Of a DNA stretch of 64,000 nucleotides, positions 16,708 to 25,100 are shown piece after piece. The stretch spans positions 62,001 through 126,000 of the forward strand of contig NZ_SZZH01000007.1 of NCBI RefSeq assembly GCF_005298075.1, written 5' to 3'. The notes beneath the pieces were generated by a model. That model had not been told where the DNA came from, did no database searches, and worked only from the letters and a program-made list of their open reading frames with translations. The DNA comes from Nakamurella flava (lineage in GTDB: Bacteria > Actinomycetota > Actinomycetes > Mycobacteriales > Nakamurellaceae). A program made the translations under genes and the position numbers. Each line of letters opens with the position of its first letter. Position 1 is the stretch's first letter.

Positions 16708-18504
16708 TCAGGCCAGGGCGAGCGGTGCGTCGCGGTCCAGTAGCAGCTGCCCGTTGACCAGTGCCGCGTAGGGAGCGCAGTCGCGCACCAGGTCGTCGTG
16801 GGTGCCCTGGGCGACGACACGACCCTCGTCCAGCACGATGACGTGGTCGGCTTCGCGGACGGTCGACATCCGGTGGGCCACCACCAGGACGGCCCGGTCG
16901 GCGGCCAGATCGCGGACGGTGCTGCGCAGGCGGGCCTCGGTGATGCTGTCCAGCTGCGACGTCGGCTCGTCCAGCAGCACGAGATCCGGTTGGTGCAAGA
17001 GCATCCGGGCCAGGGCGAGCCGCTGGCGCTGACCGCCCGACAGGTCGCTTCCGGCGCCGATGACGGCGTCCAGCCCGTCCGGCAGGGCCCGCACGACGTC
17101 CCCGAGGTCGACGCGGTCGAGGACGTCGAACAGGGCGGTGTCGGCGGGACCGGTGGAGTCCGCGGGCAGGCCGAGGGTCAGGTTGGAACGGATGGTGCCC
17201 CGGAGCAGGGTGAAACGCTGGTCGACGTAACCGATCCGGGACCGCAGGTCGGCCAGCGACCAGTCGGCGCGGTCCCGTCCGAGCACCTGCACCTGACCCT
17301 GGTCGGCGGTCAGGAAGCCCTCGACCAGTCCGAGTACGGTCGACTTCCCCGCGCCGGACAGGCCGACCAGCGAGGTCAGGCCCCGCTCCGGCACCTGCAG
17401 GTCGACCCCGCGCAGGACGGGGTCGGTGTCGTAGGCGAACTCCACGTCCCGCAGCCGGACGGCCGCCGGTGAAGGGGAGGGCACCGGTGCGGCGACCGTC
17501 GGGCGGGTGGGGTGGGGCCGGTCCTCGGCGGGGAGGGCGAACACCTCGTTGAACCGGTCCCGGGCGGCCAGACCCTGCTGGAGGGTGGCGATCCCGCCGA
17601 CCGCGGTCATCAGCGGTGCGGCGAGCTGCAGCAGGTACATCAGGAAGGCGACGAACTCGGCCAGGGTCAGCGAGCCGTCGACCAGTCGCACCCCGCCGCC
17701 GATCAGGACGCTGACCAGGGCGATCTGCTGGCCGAGGTTGAGTACCGGGCCGAGCAGGCTCTCGTAGCGGGCGACGCTGACCTCGACGCGGCGGACCTCC
17801 TCGACGTCGTCGGACAGGTCGCGCAGAACGGCGGGCTCGGCGCGGTAGGCCTTGACGACGGGCAGGGCGTCCAGCGCCCCGACGAACTTCTCGGCCAAGC
17901 CGCCGATGACGCCCTGCAGGTGCAGGTACCGGCGCTTGAGTGCCATTACCAGCAGCCCGACGCCGGCGAACGCCAACCCGACCGAGGCGATGGTGATCAG
18001 CAGCAGGACCCAGTCGAGGAGGGCCATGATGACGATCGTGCCCAGCAGGACCAGGACGGCCAGCGGCAGCTGCAGCGGGCCCACGTCGATCGCCCGCTTG
18101 ACGTTCATCGCGTCTGCGGTCAGCCGGGTCGACAGGTCACCGGCCCCCAGGCGTTGGGTGTCGCGCACCTCCGCCGCCAGGGTGTGCTCGATGGTGCGGC
18201 GTCGCAGCCGCAGCAGCATGTTCTGGGCGGTGCGGGCCAGCAGGTAGGCCGAGAGGGCACCGGCCAGGGTCGCGGCGAGGCCGATGAGAATGAGGACGAG
18301 GCCCCAGGTCCCGGCTTCGCCGGACTGCAGGGCGGTGATCAGCCGCGCGGCCACCATCGGCAAGGCCAGGGTGGCGCCGGTGGAGAACAGGGCCAGCACG
18401 GCCACGGTGATCACCGACAGGCGGGCGCCGTGGGCGAGCTCGGGCAGGATGCGGAAGCGGGCGTCGGGGTTCCGGCCCGGTGACGACGGCGTGACGGTGG
18501 CCAT
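16708..18504 (-). CDS. ABC exporter (permease-ATPase fusion) of the lanthipeptide cluster
   Basis: A 598-aa half-transporter: six transmembrane segments in residues 25-320, then an ATPase with Walker A GLSGAGKST, Q-loop YVDQRF, signature LSGGQ, Walker B LVLLDEPTSQLD and the H-loop VAHRM. No N-terminal C39 peptidase is present, so it exports a peptide processed by another enzyme. It follows the precursor genes after a strong imperfect hairpin (18553-18595), so its expression may be reduced relative to the precursors. Ribosome site AAGGAA. Confidence 0.92.
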   Translation of the reverse strand: MATVTPSSPGRNPDARFRILPELAHGARLSVITVAVLALFSTGATLALPMVAARLITALQSGEAGTWGLVLILIGLAATLAGALSAYLLARTAQNMLLRLRRRTIEHTLAAEVRDTQRLGAGDLSTRLTADAMNVKRAIDVGPLQLPLAVLVLLGTIVIMALLDWVLLLITIASVGLAFAGVGLLVMALKRRYLHLQGVIGGLAEKFVGALDALPVVKAYRAEPAVLRDLSDDVEEVRRVEVSVARYESLLGPVLNLGQQIALVSVLIGGGVRLVDGSLTLAEFVAFLMYLLQLAAPLMTAVGGIATLQQGLAARDRFNEVFALPAEDRPHPTRPTVAAPVPSPSPAAVRLRDVEFAYDTDPVLRGVDLQVPERGLTSLVGLSGAGKSTVLGLVEGFLTADQGQVQVLGRDRADWSLADLRSRIGYVDQRFTLLRGTIRSNLTLGLPADSTGPADTALFDVLDRVDLGDVVRALPDGLDAVIGAGSDLSGGQRQRLALARMLLHQPDLVLLDEPTSQLDSITEARLRSTVRDLAADRAVLVVAHRMSTVREADHVIVLDEGRVVAQGTHDDLVRDCAPYAALVNGQLLLDRDAPLALA

Positions 18505-18552
18505 GGCTGTTTCCTTCGTTCGCGGGAGTGGTGGGGTCCTACGGGCGGGCCG

Positions 18553-18595
18553 GGCCGGGCCGGGCGGCGAGTGTGCCGCCGGACCCGGCCCGGCC
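18553..18595 (-). terminator. Imperfect hairpin between precursor genes and exporter
   Basis: A very GC-rich stem: 12 bp GGCCGGGCCGGG (18553-18564) with CCCGGCCCGGCC (18584-18595), then a 5-nt bulge and a 4-bp inner stem. Lying right after the last precursor stop, it can stabilise the precursor mRNA or act as a partial terminator before the exporter gene. Confidence 0.6.
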
Positions 18596-18605
18596 GGTCA
18601 CCCGG

Positions 18606-18794
18606 TCAGCACCCCTCCTGCACTGTTGCCCGGCTCGCCAGGTAGCTGACGGTGAAGGCGCAGAAGGTGGTGGTGGCCGCGGGGGCCTGGCTGCCGGCGT
18701 CCAGGTCGAGCGCTGCGGTGTCGGACCAGACGCGGTACCCGGCAACGAGATCGCTGATGTCGCCGGCTTTTCCGGTCCTTTCGGTGTCGTTCAC
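18606..18794 (-). CDS. Class V lanthipeptide precursor 1
   Basis: A 62-aa peptide from a GTG start at 18794 (AAAGGA site). The leader has a conserved DLVAGYRVWSDTAALDLDA helix and ends in APAA. The proposed 22-residue core is rich in Thr/Ser with Cys at core positions 5 and 22 and ends TVQEGC. The terminal TxxxGC block is what an AviMeCys ring needs: a Thr five residues before a C-terminal Cys. Residues before Cys5 (TTTF) offer donors for a small lanthionine ring. Leader and core are nearly identical to precursor 2, showing recent duplication. The cleavage site is inference. Confidence 0.85.
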   Translation of the reverse strand: MNDTERTGKAGDISDLVAGYRVWSDTAALDLDAGSQAPAATTTFCAFTVSYLASRATVQEGC

Positions 18795-18829
18795 GGCGTG
18801 TCCTTTCCGAGGTGTCCGGGTCCGGCCGC

Positions 18830-19042
18830 TCAGCAGCCGTCCTCGACGGTCGCGCGGCTGAACATGTAGCTGACCGTGAAGGCGCAGAAGGTGGTGGTGG
18901 CCGCGGGCGCCTGGCTGCCGGCGTCCAGGTCGAGCGCTGCGGTGTCGGACCAGACGCGGTACCCGGCGACCAGATCGCTGATCTGGCCAGCTTTGTCGCC
19001 ATCGCCGGCGGGGGTGGGTTCGGGACGGGCGGAGACGGTCAT
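18830..19042 (-). CDS. Class V lanthipeptide precursor 2
   Basis: A 70-aa peptide, ATG at 19042 with GAGGAAG upstream. It shares 41 leader-core junction residues with precursor 1 (ISDLVAGYRVWSDTAALDL onward) but has a longer N-terminus containing EPTPAGDGDK. The 22-residue core differs from that of precursor 1 at only four positions (LA to MF and QE to ED) and ends TVEDGC. Cys positions 5 and 22 are conserved. It is 35 nt upstream of precursor 1 and 11 nt downstream of precursor 3. Confidence 0.87.
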   Translation of the reverse strand: MTVSARPEPTPAGDGDKAGQISDLVAGYRVWSDTAALDLDAGSQAPAATTTFCAFTVSYMFSRATVEDGC

Positions 19043-19053
19043 CGGGCTCTTCC

Positions 19054-19254
19054 TCAGCATCCGGTGGTGATGGTGGCGATCCCGGCGCCGCTGCCGGCGG
19101 CGCACTTCCACGAGCTGATCGCCGTGGCGATGCAGACGGGGGAGGTGCTGGCGGCGGGCGCCGGGCTGGTGGCGTCGACGTTCAGCTCGCTCAGCTCGGT
19201 GTAGGCCGAGTAGCCCTCGACGAGATCGAGGATGGTGTCGGTCTTGTGCTGCAT
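19054..19254 (-). CDS. Class V lanthipeptide precursor 3 (divergent core)
   Basis: A 66-aa peptide, first of the three in transcription order, with an AAGGAG site before ATG 19254. The leader keeps the DLVEGYSAYTELSELNVDA pattern and the APAA junction, so the same enzymes should read it. The core is 31 residues with three Cys (positions 6, 16, 31), a Gly/Ala/Ser-rich middle and the same TxxxGC terminus (TITTGC). It would carry one more thioether ring than the other two, i.e. a distinct product from one enzyme set. Confidence 0.85.
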   Translation of the reverse strand: MQHKTDTILDLVEGYSAYTELSELNVDATSPAPAASTSPVCIATAISSWKCAAGSGAGIATITTGC

Positions 19255-19348
19255 GTCGTTCTCCTTCGGTGGTGGTCGCACGGGGTGTGCGGCCGCTTCG
19301 GGTGGGTCGACTGCGGGGTACTGCGGGGCCGACCGACTGGGTCGGAAG

Positions 19349-19377
19349 CAGGGCAGGCGTCCGGATCACCTGCCCTG
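19349..19377 (-). terminator. Hairpin between the HopA1-like gene and the precursor genes
   Basis: A perfect 9-bp stem CAGGGCAGG/CCTGCCCTG with an 11-nt loop in the 153-nt gap upstream of precursor 3. It could end most transcripts from the kinase/HopA1 genes, with a separate precursor promoter in 19255-19345, or protect the 5' end of a processed precursor mRNA. Confidence 0.55.
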
Positions 19378-19407
19378 GAACCAGCCCAGGTCGCGGCGGC
19401 GGGCCGG

Positions 19408-20421
19408 TCAGGTCGCCGGTTCCGGCGGGCTGTCGGCGTTACGGTGCGGGGTGGTGATGTCGATGTTGGCCGCGGCGAAGCGTTCGGCCAGGATGTCGCC
19501 GAGCGGGCGGTCACCGTCGCGGGCGTCGAGCAGGGACTCGACGAGGACGTGCGCGCGGTGCTGGCCGAAGCTGAGGCCGGCGTATTCCGGGCGCGGGTCG
19601 GCCGGTTCCCAGGCGACGCCGACCCCGGGGCGGATGGCCCGCCCGAAGGCCGGGGTCGCGGCCCCGACCCCGGGGAGCCCGGTGACCCGGTCGGCGATGG
19701 CCGGGACGTGGTGCCGATCGCGGTGGTCCAGGTAGACGACCAGCGCGTCGTGCCGGGGATACAGGGCGGGGGCGGACAGCACCTTGGCCCGGTACCGCAC
19801 GGCGGAGTCCTGCAGCAGGGCCAGCATGTCGGACCAGACGGGCAGCGCGGTGGTCGCGGAGGTCAGGTGCACGTAGACGCGGAGCAGCGGGCCGGCGGGA
19901 TCAGGCGACCGGGTGCCGTCGACGACGAAGAATCCGGGGGACAGCTGCGCCCGGTGGCTGGGCACGGTGACGCTGACGGCGTCGCCGGCCGGTCCGCGTG
20001 GGGGTTCGTCGGGGGCCACCGGGGCGGGCCGGGCCATCCGCACCCGCACGCCGTCCCGCTCGACCACGAGCGTCGAGCCGTCGGACGTGACGACCGGTAG
20101 CCGGACGGTGCGCACCGGGTGGGGCACGGCGAGCCGGAGCTGGTCCTCGAACGCGAGATCCCGGGCGTGGTAGGGCGGGTCGGGTGCATCCGCCGGGCGT
20201 CCGGCGTGCAGCACCTCGTAGGCCGCGCCGGCCAACTGCTTGCGCAGTTCCAGGGCGCTCTCGGCCACGGTCCGGCGGGCTCCGGCGGTGACCGAACGGT
20301 CCCGGACGGCGCGGCCGTCGATGAAGGCGCGGGTGCCGTCGGGCGAGAGGGTGATGCGATCGAGGACGGCGGCCACGGCGGGCCGGACGCCCGGGTGGGG
20401 GCGGGTGAGGGTGGTGGTCAC
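19408..20421 (-). CDS. HopA1-like protein (class V LanY-type dehydration/lyase subunit)
   Basis: A 337-aa protein with the HopA1 type III effector-like domain in its C-terminal half: RVYVHLTSATTALPVWSD, RAKVLSAPALYPRHDALVVYL and a Gly-rich AYEPADPRPEYAGLSFGQHRA-like end (around residues 200-310). HopA1-domain proteins pair with an APH-like kinase to dehydrate Ser/Thr in class V lanthipeptides and thioamitides: phosphorylation then elimination. GTG at 20421 overlaps the kinase stop (GTGA) behind AAGGAG. No YcaO or TfuA is nearby, which argues against a thioamitide. Confidence 0.85.
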   Translation of the reverse strand: MTTTLTRPHPGVRPAVAAVLDRITLSPDGTRAFIDGRAVRDRSVTAGARRTVAESALELRKQLAGAAYEVLHAGRPADAPDPPYHARDLAFEDQLRLAVPHPVRTVRLPVVTSDGSTLVVERDGVRVRMARPAPVAPDEPPRGPAGDAVSVTVPSHRAQLSPGFFVVDGTRSPDPAGPLLRVYVHLTSATTALPVWSDMLALLQDSAVRYRAKVLSAPALYPRHDALVVYLDHRDRHHVPAIADRVTGLPGVGAATPAFGRAIRPGVGVAWEPADPRPEYAGLSFGQHRAHVLVESLLDARDGDRPLGDILAERFAAANIDITTPHRNADSPPEPAT

Positions 20422-21578
20422 GTCAGCTCCTTGAGTCCGAGGGCACCGACGAAGCGGTCGGGGTGCAGCAGGGCGGTGCGGCCGATGCCGGCGGCGGCGC
20501 GTTCGATCCCGGTGATGCGGGCCAGCCGGGCGCTGCTGGCCAGCAGCCGGTCCATGGTGTGCCAGCCGGCGAAAGCGGTTGCCCGGACGGCGAAGTCGGC
20601 GTCCAGATCGGGACGGGTGCGGCGGTAGCCGCGGGCGAACGCCTCGACGAACGGGATCAGCCGCTGCAGGTTGTCCACGCCCCGCCGCAGGATCTCGGCG
20701 TGCGTCAGATCGGTGACGATGGGCCGCTGGCCGCCCCGGGTGGTGACGATGTCCAGGACCGATCGGTAGAGCCACTCGCCGGCGTAGGCGCCGACGTCCC
20801 GGGCGGCGTCGCCCCGGCGGAACTCCTCCCAGTCGACCAGCAGCACCCGCAGGTGGCCTTCCGGGGTGGTGTCGACCAGCACCTGGTCGAGCCGGAAGTC
20901 GGCGTGGATGGGTACGCGGGGGGCGGCGTCCTCCACGCGGACGAGCCGGTCGATCGCGGCGTGCAGTTCGGGGTCGCTCTGCAGCAGTCGCCAGGCCTGC
21001 AGCTCGCCGAAGCTCGCGGCCTCGAACATGGCGGCCGGCAGGGCCTCCAGCAGTTCGGGGGACGGGAACCGCAGCGGCGCGTCCTCCAACTCGGCCAGGT
21101 CGGCGGCCGGCACCCGGGCGCCGTGCACGGTGGCCAGGGCGGTGCCGATGTGGTCGGCCAGCTCGGCGGAGAACGTCTCGTCGACCACGTGCCGGGCGGC
21201 GGCCACCGCGTCGGGGACGGCCCGGAGGACGAGGATGCCGGCGGTCGGGTCGGCGTGCAGCAGGGCCGGCGCGGGCCAGTGGTCCGGTGTGAAGGCCCGT
21301 TCGCTGAACCGTTGGAAGGCCAGCAGACGGGCCATCCGCCGGGGGATGTCGCCGGGCGGGCCGAGCAGGCGCTTGACGAAGAGGCGCTCGTCGCGGTCGG
21401 TGCGGCCGATCCAGACGGCGTTCCGGCCGGCCGGGGAGGTCGTCTCGGCGGGCAGCAGCCGCCCCCAGCCGTGGTCCTGCAGGAGGGCGACGACGTCCGG
21501 GTGACCGTCCAGGTCGATGGGGGCCGGCCGGTCGTCGGGTGGGGGTGGGGCGGATCGGACTGCGAGGGTGCGGGTCAT
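20418..21578 (-). CDS. APH-like phosphotransferase (class V LanK-type kinase)
   Basis: A 386-aa protein with an aminoglycoside-phosphotransferase fold: ATP-binding Lys69 in RLFVKRLL, catalytic loop HADFRLDQ with His224 and Asp226, and the metal motif DWE at 248-250. The Asn usual at the end of the loop is Gln231, a conservative change. As the first gene of the minus-strand operon it should phosphorylate precursor Ser/Thr before elimination by its HopA1-like partner, to which it is translationally coupled. Ribosome site TGGAG before ATG 21578. An antibiotic kinase is an unlikely alternative given the context. Confidence 0.85.
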   Translation of the reverse strand: MTRTLAVRSAPPPPDDRPAPIDLDGHPDVVALLQDHGWGRLLPAETTSPAGRNAVWIGRTDRDERLFVKRLLGPPGDIPRRMARLLAFQRFSERAFTPDHWPAPALLHADPTAGILVLRAVPDAVAAARHVVDETFSAELADHIGTALATVHGARVPAADLAELEDAPLRFPSPELLEALPAAMFEAASFGELQAWRLLQSDPELHAAIDRLVRVEDAAPRVPIHADFRLDQVLVDTTPEGHLRVLLVDWEEFRRGDAARDVGAYAGEWLYRSVLDIVTTRGGQRPIVTDLTHAEILRRGVDNLQRLIPFVEAFARGYRRTRPDLDADFAVRATAFAGWHTMDRLLASSARLARITGIERAAAGIGRTALLHPDRFVGALGLKELT

Positions 21579-21726
21579 CGGGGCTCCAGGCGTTCGGCGG
21601 CTCGGCCGGCGACGTGCTGACCAGAACCACACTGGGGCCGGGCCACCGCCACCGGTCGGCAGCTGGGGGCGGCAAAAGACCGGCAGTGACGGCACTTTCG
21701 CCGGTCGTCGCGAACCGGTCGGCACG

Positions 21727-21744
21727 CGATAGCCCGGCGATAGC
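21727..21744. promoter_or_regulatory. SARP-type heptamer direct repeats
   Basis: Two copies of CGATAGC at 21727-21733 and 21738-21744, repeating every 11 bp (7 bp plus 4-bp spacer), the arrangement SARP regulators bind. A TACCGT -10-like box starts 9 nt after the second repeat, oriented toward the secreted-protein gene at 21834. The repeats also lie 149 nt upstream of the kinase start on the other strand. Related repeats occur at 25254-25282. Confidence 0.65.
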
Positions 21745-21833
21745 GACCGGCCCTACCGTGATCACCAGTTGCAGCACCGGAAGCCCACCCCGCCGGACCG
21801 CCCCGTCCGGCCGTGACGTTTCAAGGAGCCACC

Positions 21834-22091
21834 ATGCGTCGATCCCTGAGCCTGCGCACCGTCCTCGTGCGCGCTGCCACCGCCTCGGTCGCGGCGGTCG
21901 GTCTGCTGTTCGTCGAGACGTCGGTCGCCGCCGGGTCGGTGTCCGCCACCGGTGCCGGCGTGTCCGTCGAGCTGGGCGGCGGCCCGGACGACGACCCGCG
22001 CGACCCCGACGACACCGACGATCAGGAGGGCGGCGGCCCGCTGCTCGACCCGATCATCGAGCCCCTCCCGCTCGGCGACATGTGGGATTGA
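21834..22091 (+). CDS. Small secreted acidic protein
   Basis: An 85-aa protein with an AAGGAGCC site and a Sec signal peptide (RRSLSLRTVLVRAATASVAAV..., cut near residue 32-36). The mature tail of about 50 residues is strikingly acidic (DDDPRDPDDTDD) and ends LPLGDMWD, with no Cys. No family is recognised. It faces the lanthipeptide kinase operon across the SARP-like repeats, so it is probably co-induced with the cluster. An immunity/sequestering peptide is one guess; nothing proves it. Confidence 0.7.
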   Translation: MRRSLSLRTVLVRAATASVAAVGLLFVETSVAAGSVSATGAGVSVELGGGPDDDPRDPDDTDDQEGGGPLLDPIIEPLPLGDMWD

Positions 22092-22185
22092 TCGCCCGAG
22101 ACCGCGGGGGCGCCGCCACAGGACCCACCCACTGGACCCTGTCCCGCCGTGCTCGCCCGGCCGGCCCCCGACCAGGCCGGTGCGG

Positions 22186-25100
22186 TCAGTCCGTGGCCGG
22201 GGCCAGGGCGGCCAGTTGCGCCTCGACCCGCGCCCGGGCCGAGTCCTGACGCACCTCACCGAAGCGGTCCCGGCTGCGTCGCCACAGCGGCACGGCATCG
22301 GCGGACCGGCCCTGCCGGACCCGCACCACCCCCAGCTCCTGCAGGATGATCGCCTCCCCCAACGGATCCCGCAGCGCGACGACGTGGTCCAGCGCCGCGG
22401 TCAGGCGGTCGGCCGCGGAGTCGGCGAGACCGTCGGCCAGCTCGGCCAGGCCGACGGCGCGGAGCACCTGGGCGATGGCCCTCCGGTCACCCGTCCCGTC
22501 GGCCAGCTCCAGAGCCCGTCGCAGGTCCGCCCGCCCACCGTCGTGGTCGCCGCGCCGCACCCGCTCGCGGCCCTGCAGCATCAGGGTGCGCCACTGGCCG
22601 GCCCGATCGCCCTCGGCGGCGAAGTCGGCCAGGGCCTGGGCACAGAGCTCGAAGGCCGCCCGTTCGTCTGCCATCCGTTCGGCCGCCGACGCTCCGGTCG
22701 CATCAGCCGTGGTCAGCTCGCCGAACATCAGATGGGCCAGTTCGCGGCGGACCAGGGCCTGGCCCTCACGGTGGCCCAGTTCCTCCAGGTCGCGCAGCGC
22801 CGCGGTCAGCTGGCGGCGTCGGGTGCCGGTGTCGTAGCGGTCCCGCAGCCCGCTGTTGGCCACCTCGACCAGCGCCGCCATGCCCAGTCGGTTGCCCGCG
22901 TCCTGCACGACCGGGGCGGCGAGATCGTGCAGGTCGGCCAGGTCGGAGAGGTAACCACGACGTTCGAGCAGGATGGCTGACCGGACGACCAGTTCCCAGC
23001 AGTGGTCCACCAGGCCGTACCGGACGGCGATCTCGACGACCGGTCGCAACGCGTTGCGTTCGCTCTCCAGCCAGGCCACCGGGTCGGCGAGGAGTTGCTC
23101 GACGAACCGGGCCGGCGGGTCCCAGCGCCGGGCGGGACCGGCGATCTGCAGGTGGTCGCCACCGAGCAGGCGACGGTTGGCCTCGGCGAGCAGCGTCAAC
23201 CAGCCACCGCAGAACCGCTCGACCGCCGCCCGCCGGTCGGCGTCGGTGGTCAGCTCGGCCAGTTTCTCCCGCGCGAACACCCGCACCAGTTCCTGGAACC
23301 GGTGGACGGTCTCACCGGCGGCGTCCACCCCGACGACGTCCAGCAGGTGGACGTCGACCAGCGGTTCGGTCAGGTCCGACGGGAACGGCCGGTCGTCGTC
23401 GACGAGGGCCGCCGCCGCCCAGGCCGGGATGGTGGGGCCTTCCAGCAGCCCGAGCAGGGCGAAGGTGCGCGCGGCGGTGGGGTCGAAACCGTCGTAGGCC
23501 AGGGCCATCCCGGCTCGCAGCGTCAGGTCGCCATGGCTCAGCTCGTCCAGCCGGCGGCGCTCGTCGGCCAGTCGGTTGACCAGGCCGGCGAGCGGCCAGT
23601 GGGTCCGGGCGTTGAGCCGGGCCGCGACGATGCGCAGCGCCAGGGGGAGCCGGCCGGTGGCGTGGGCCAGGGCGAGCGCGGCCTCCGGTTCGTTGTCGAC
23701 CCGGTCCCGCCCCAGGGTCTGGGCGAGCAGCCGCAGCGCCGTGGGGACCGTGAGCACGTCGAGTTCGATGCACGACGAGCCGGGCAGGCCGGTGAGCCGG
23801 GCCCGTGAGGTCACCAGGACACCGCATCCGGCCGACCCCGGCAGCAGCGGCAGCACCTGCGACTCGGTCGCGGCGTCGTCGAGGACGATGAGTACCCGGC
23901 GATCGGCCAGCAGGCCCCGGAACATCGCGGCCCGTTCGTCCTCGTCCACCGGGACGACCGGGTTGGGGACGCCCAACGCCCGCAGGAACCGCCGCAGCAC
24001 CTCGGCCGGGGCGACCGGTGCCTGCTGGGTCGCGCGCAGGTCGCAGTAGAGCTGACCGTCGGGGAAGTGGGTGTCGGCCAGCTGGTGGGCCACCTCGACC
24101 GCGGTCGCGCTCTTGCCGACCCCCGGCCGCCCGAGCAGCACGGCCACCCCGACGGAGTCGACCCGGTCGAGCAGGGCGCCGCGGGTGGCGGCGATCGTCT
24201 CCTCACGGCCGACGAAATCCGCGGTTGCGGTGGGGAGCTGGAACGCGGTCGGCCCGGAACCACCGCGGTCCGCCGGGCCCGGCGTCCGGTCCTCGCCCTG
24301 GTCCGCGGGGGCGGGTTCGGTCACCGCGCCGGGGACGGCCGCCCCGGTGATGTGCTGGTCGTCGGGCGTTCCGGTGAGCGCGGCCGAGCCGGTCAGGACG
24401 GCCTGTTCGGCGGCGCGCAACTCGGGTCCCGGTTCCAGTCCGAGATCGTCGGCCAGGCGCCGCCGGGCCGTGCGGTAGACCTCGAGCGCCTCGGTCTGCC
24501 GGCCCGACCGGTACAGCGCGATCATCAGCCGGGCCTGCAGGGCCTCCCGCAGCGGGTGCGCCTGCACCAGGGCGGTGATCTCGGGGACGAGCCGGTCGTG
24601 CCGACCGAGGGCCAACTCGATCCGCAGCCGGGTCTCGACCGCGGAGATCCGCTCCTCCTCCAGTCGGGTGGCCGTTCCGCGCAGGGCGTCGCTGTCGATC
24701 CCGGCCAGCGCCGGGCCCCGCCACCAGGCGTCGGCGGCCCGCAGGAGATCGGCGGCCTCGGCGTCCTGCCCCTCCATGATCAGCCGTTCGGCGGTCCGGA
24801 CCTGGGTCTCGAACCGCCGCACGTCGATGCCGTCGGCGGGGGCGTCAAGGCGGTAACCGGGGGACTGGGTGACGACGCGCGCGCCGGTGGGTTCCAGCAG
24901 CCGTCGCAACCGGGACAGGCAGATCTGGATCTGGGTGCGGGCGGTGTCGGGTGGGTCGCCGCCCCAGACGGTCTCGATGAGGTGATCGGTCGACACCACC
25001 CGGTTGATCGACAACGCCAACGCGGCGAGCACGATCTGCTGGCGGCCGGGCGGCACCCGGATCTCCCCGTCGGGAGCACCGACCTGGAGCGGTCCGAGCA

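Noticed and set aside
18606-19042. Direct repeat resembling a short CRISPR or tandem repeat
   Set aside because: The repeated units are two coding precursor genes differing at selected codons, with ribosome sites; no regular spacer array.
19408-21578. Thioamitide (thioviridamide-like) cluster
   Set aside because: Kinase, HopA1-like and decarboxylase genes fit, but there is no YcaO/TfuA pair in the window, and the precursors have multi-Cys cores and TxxxGC ends.
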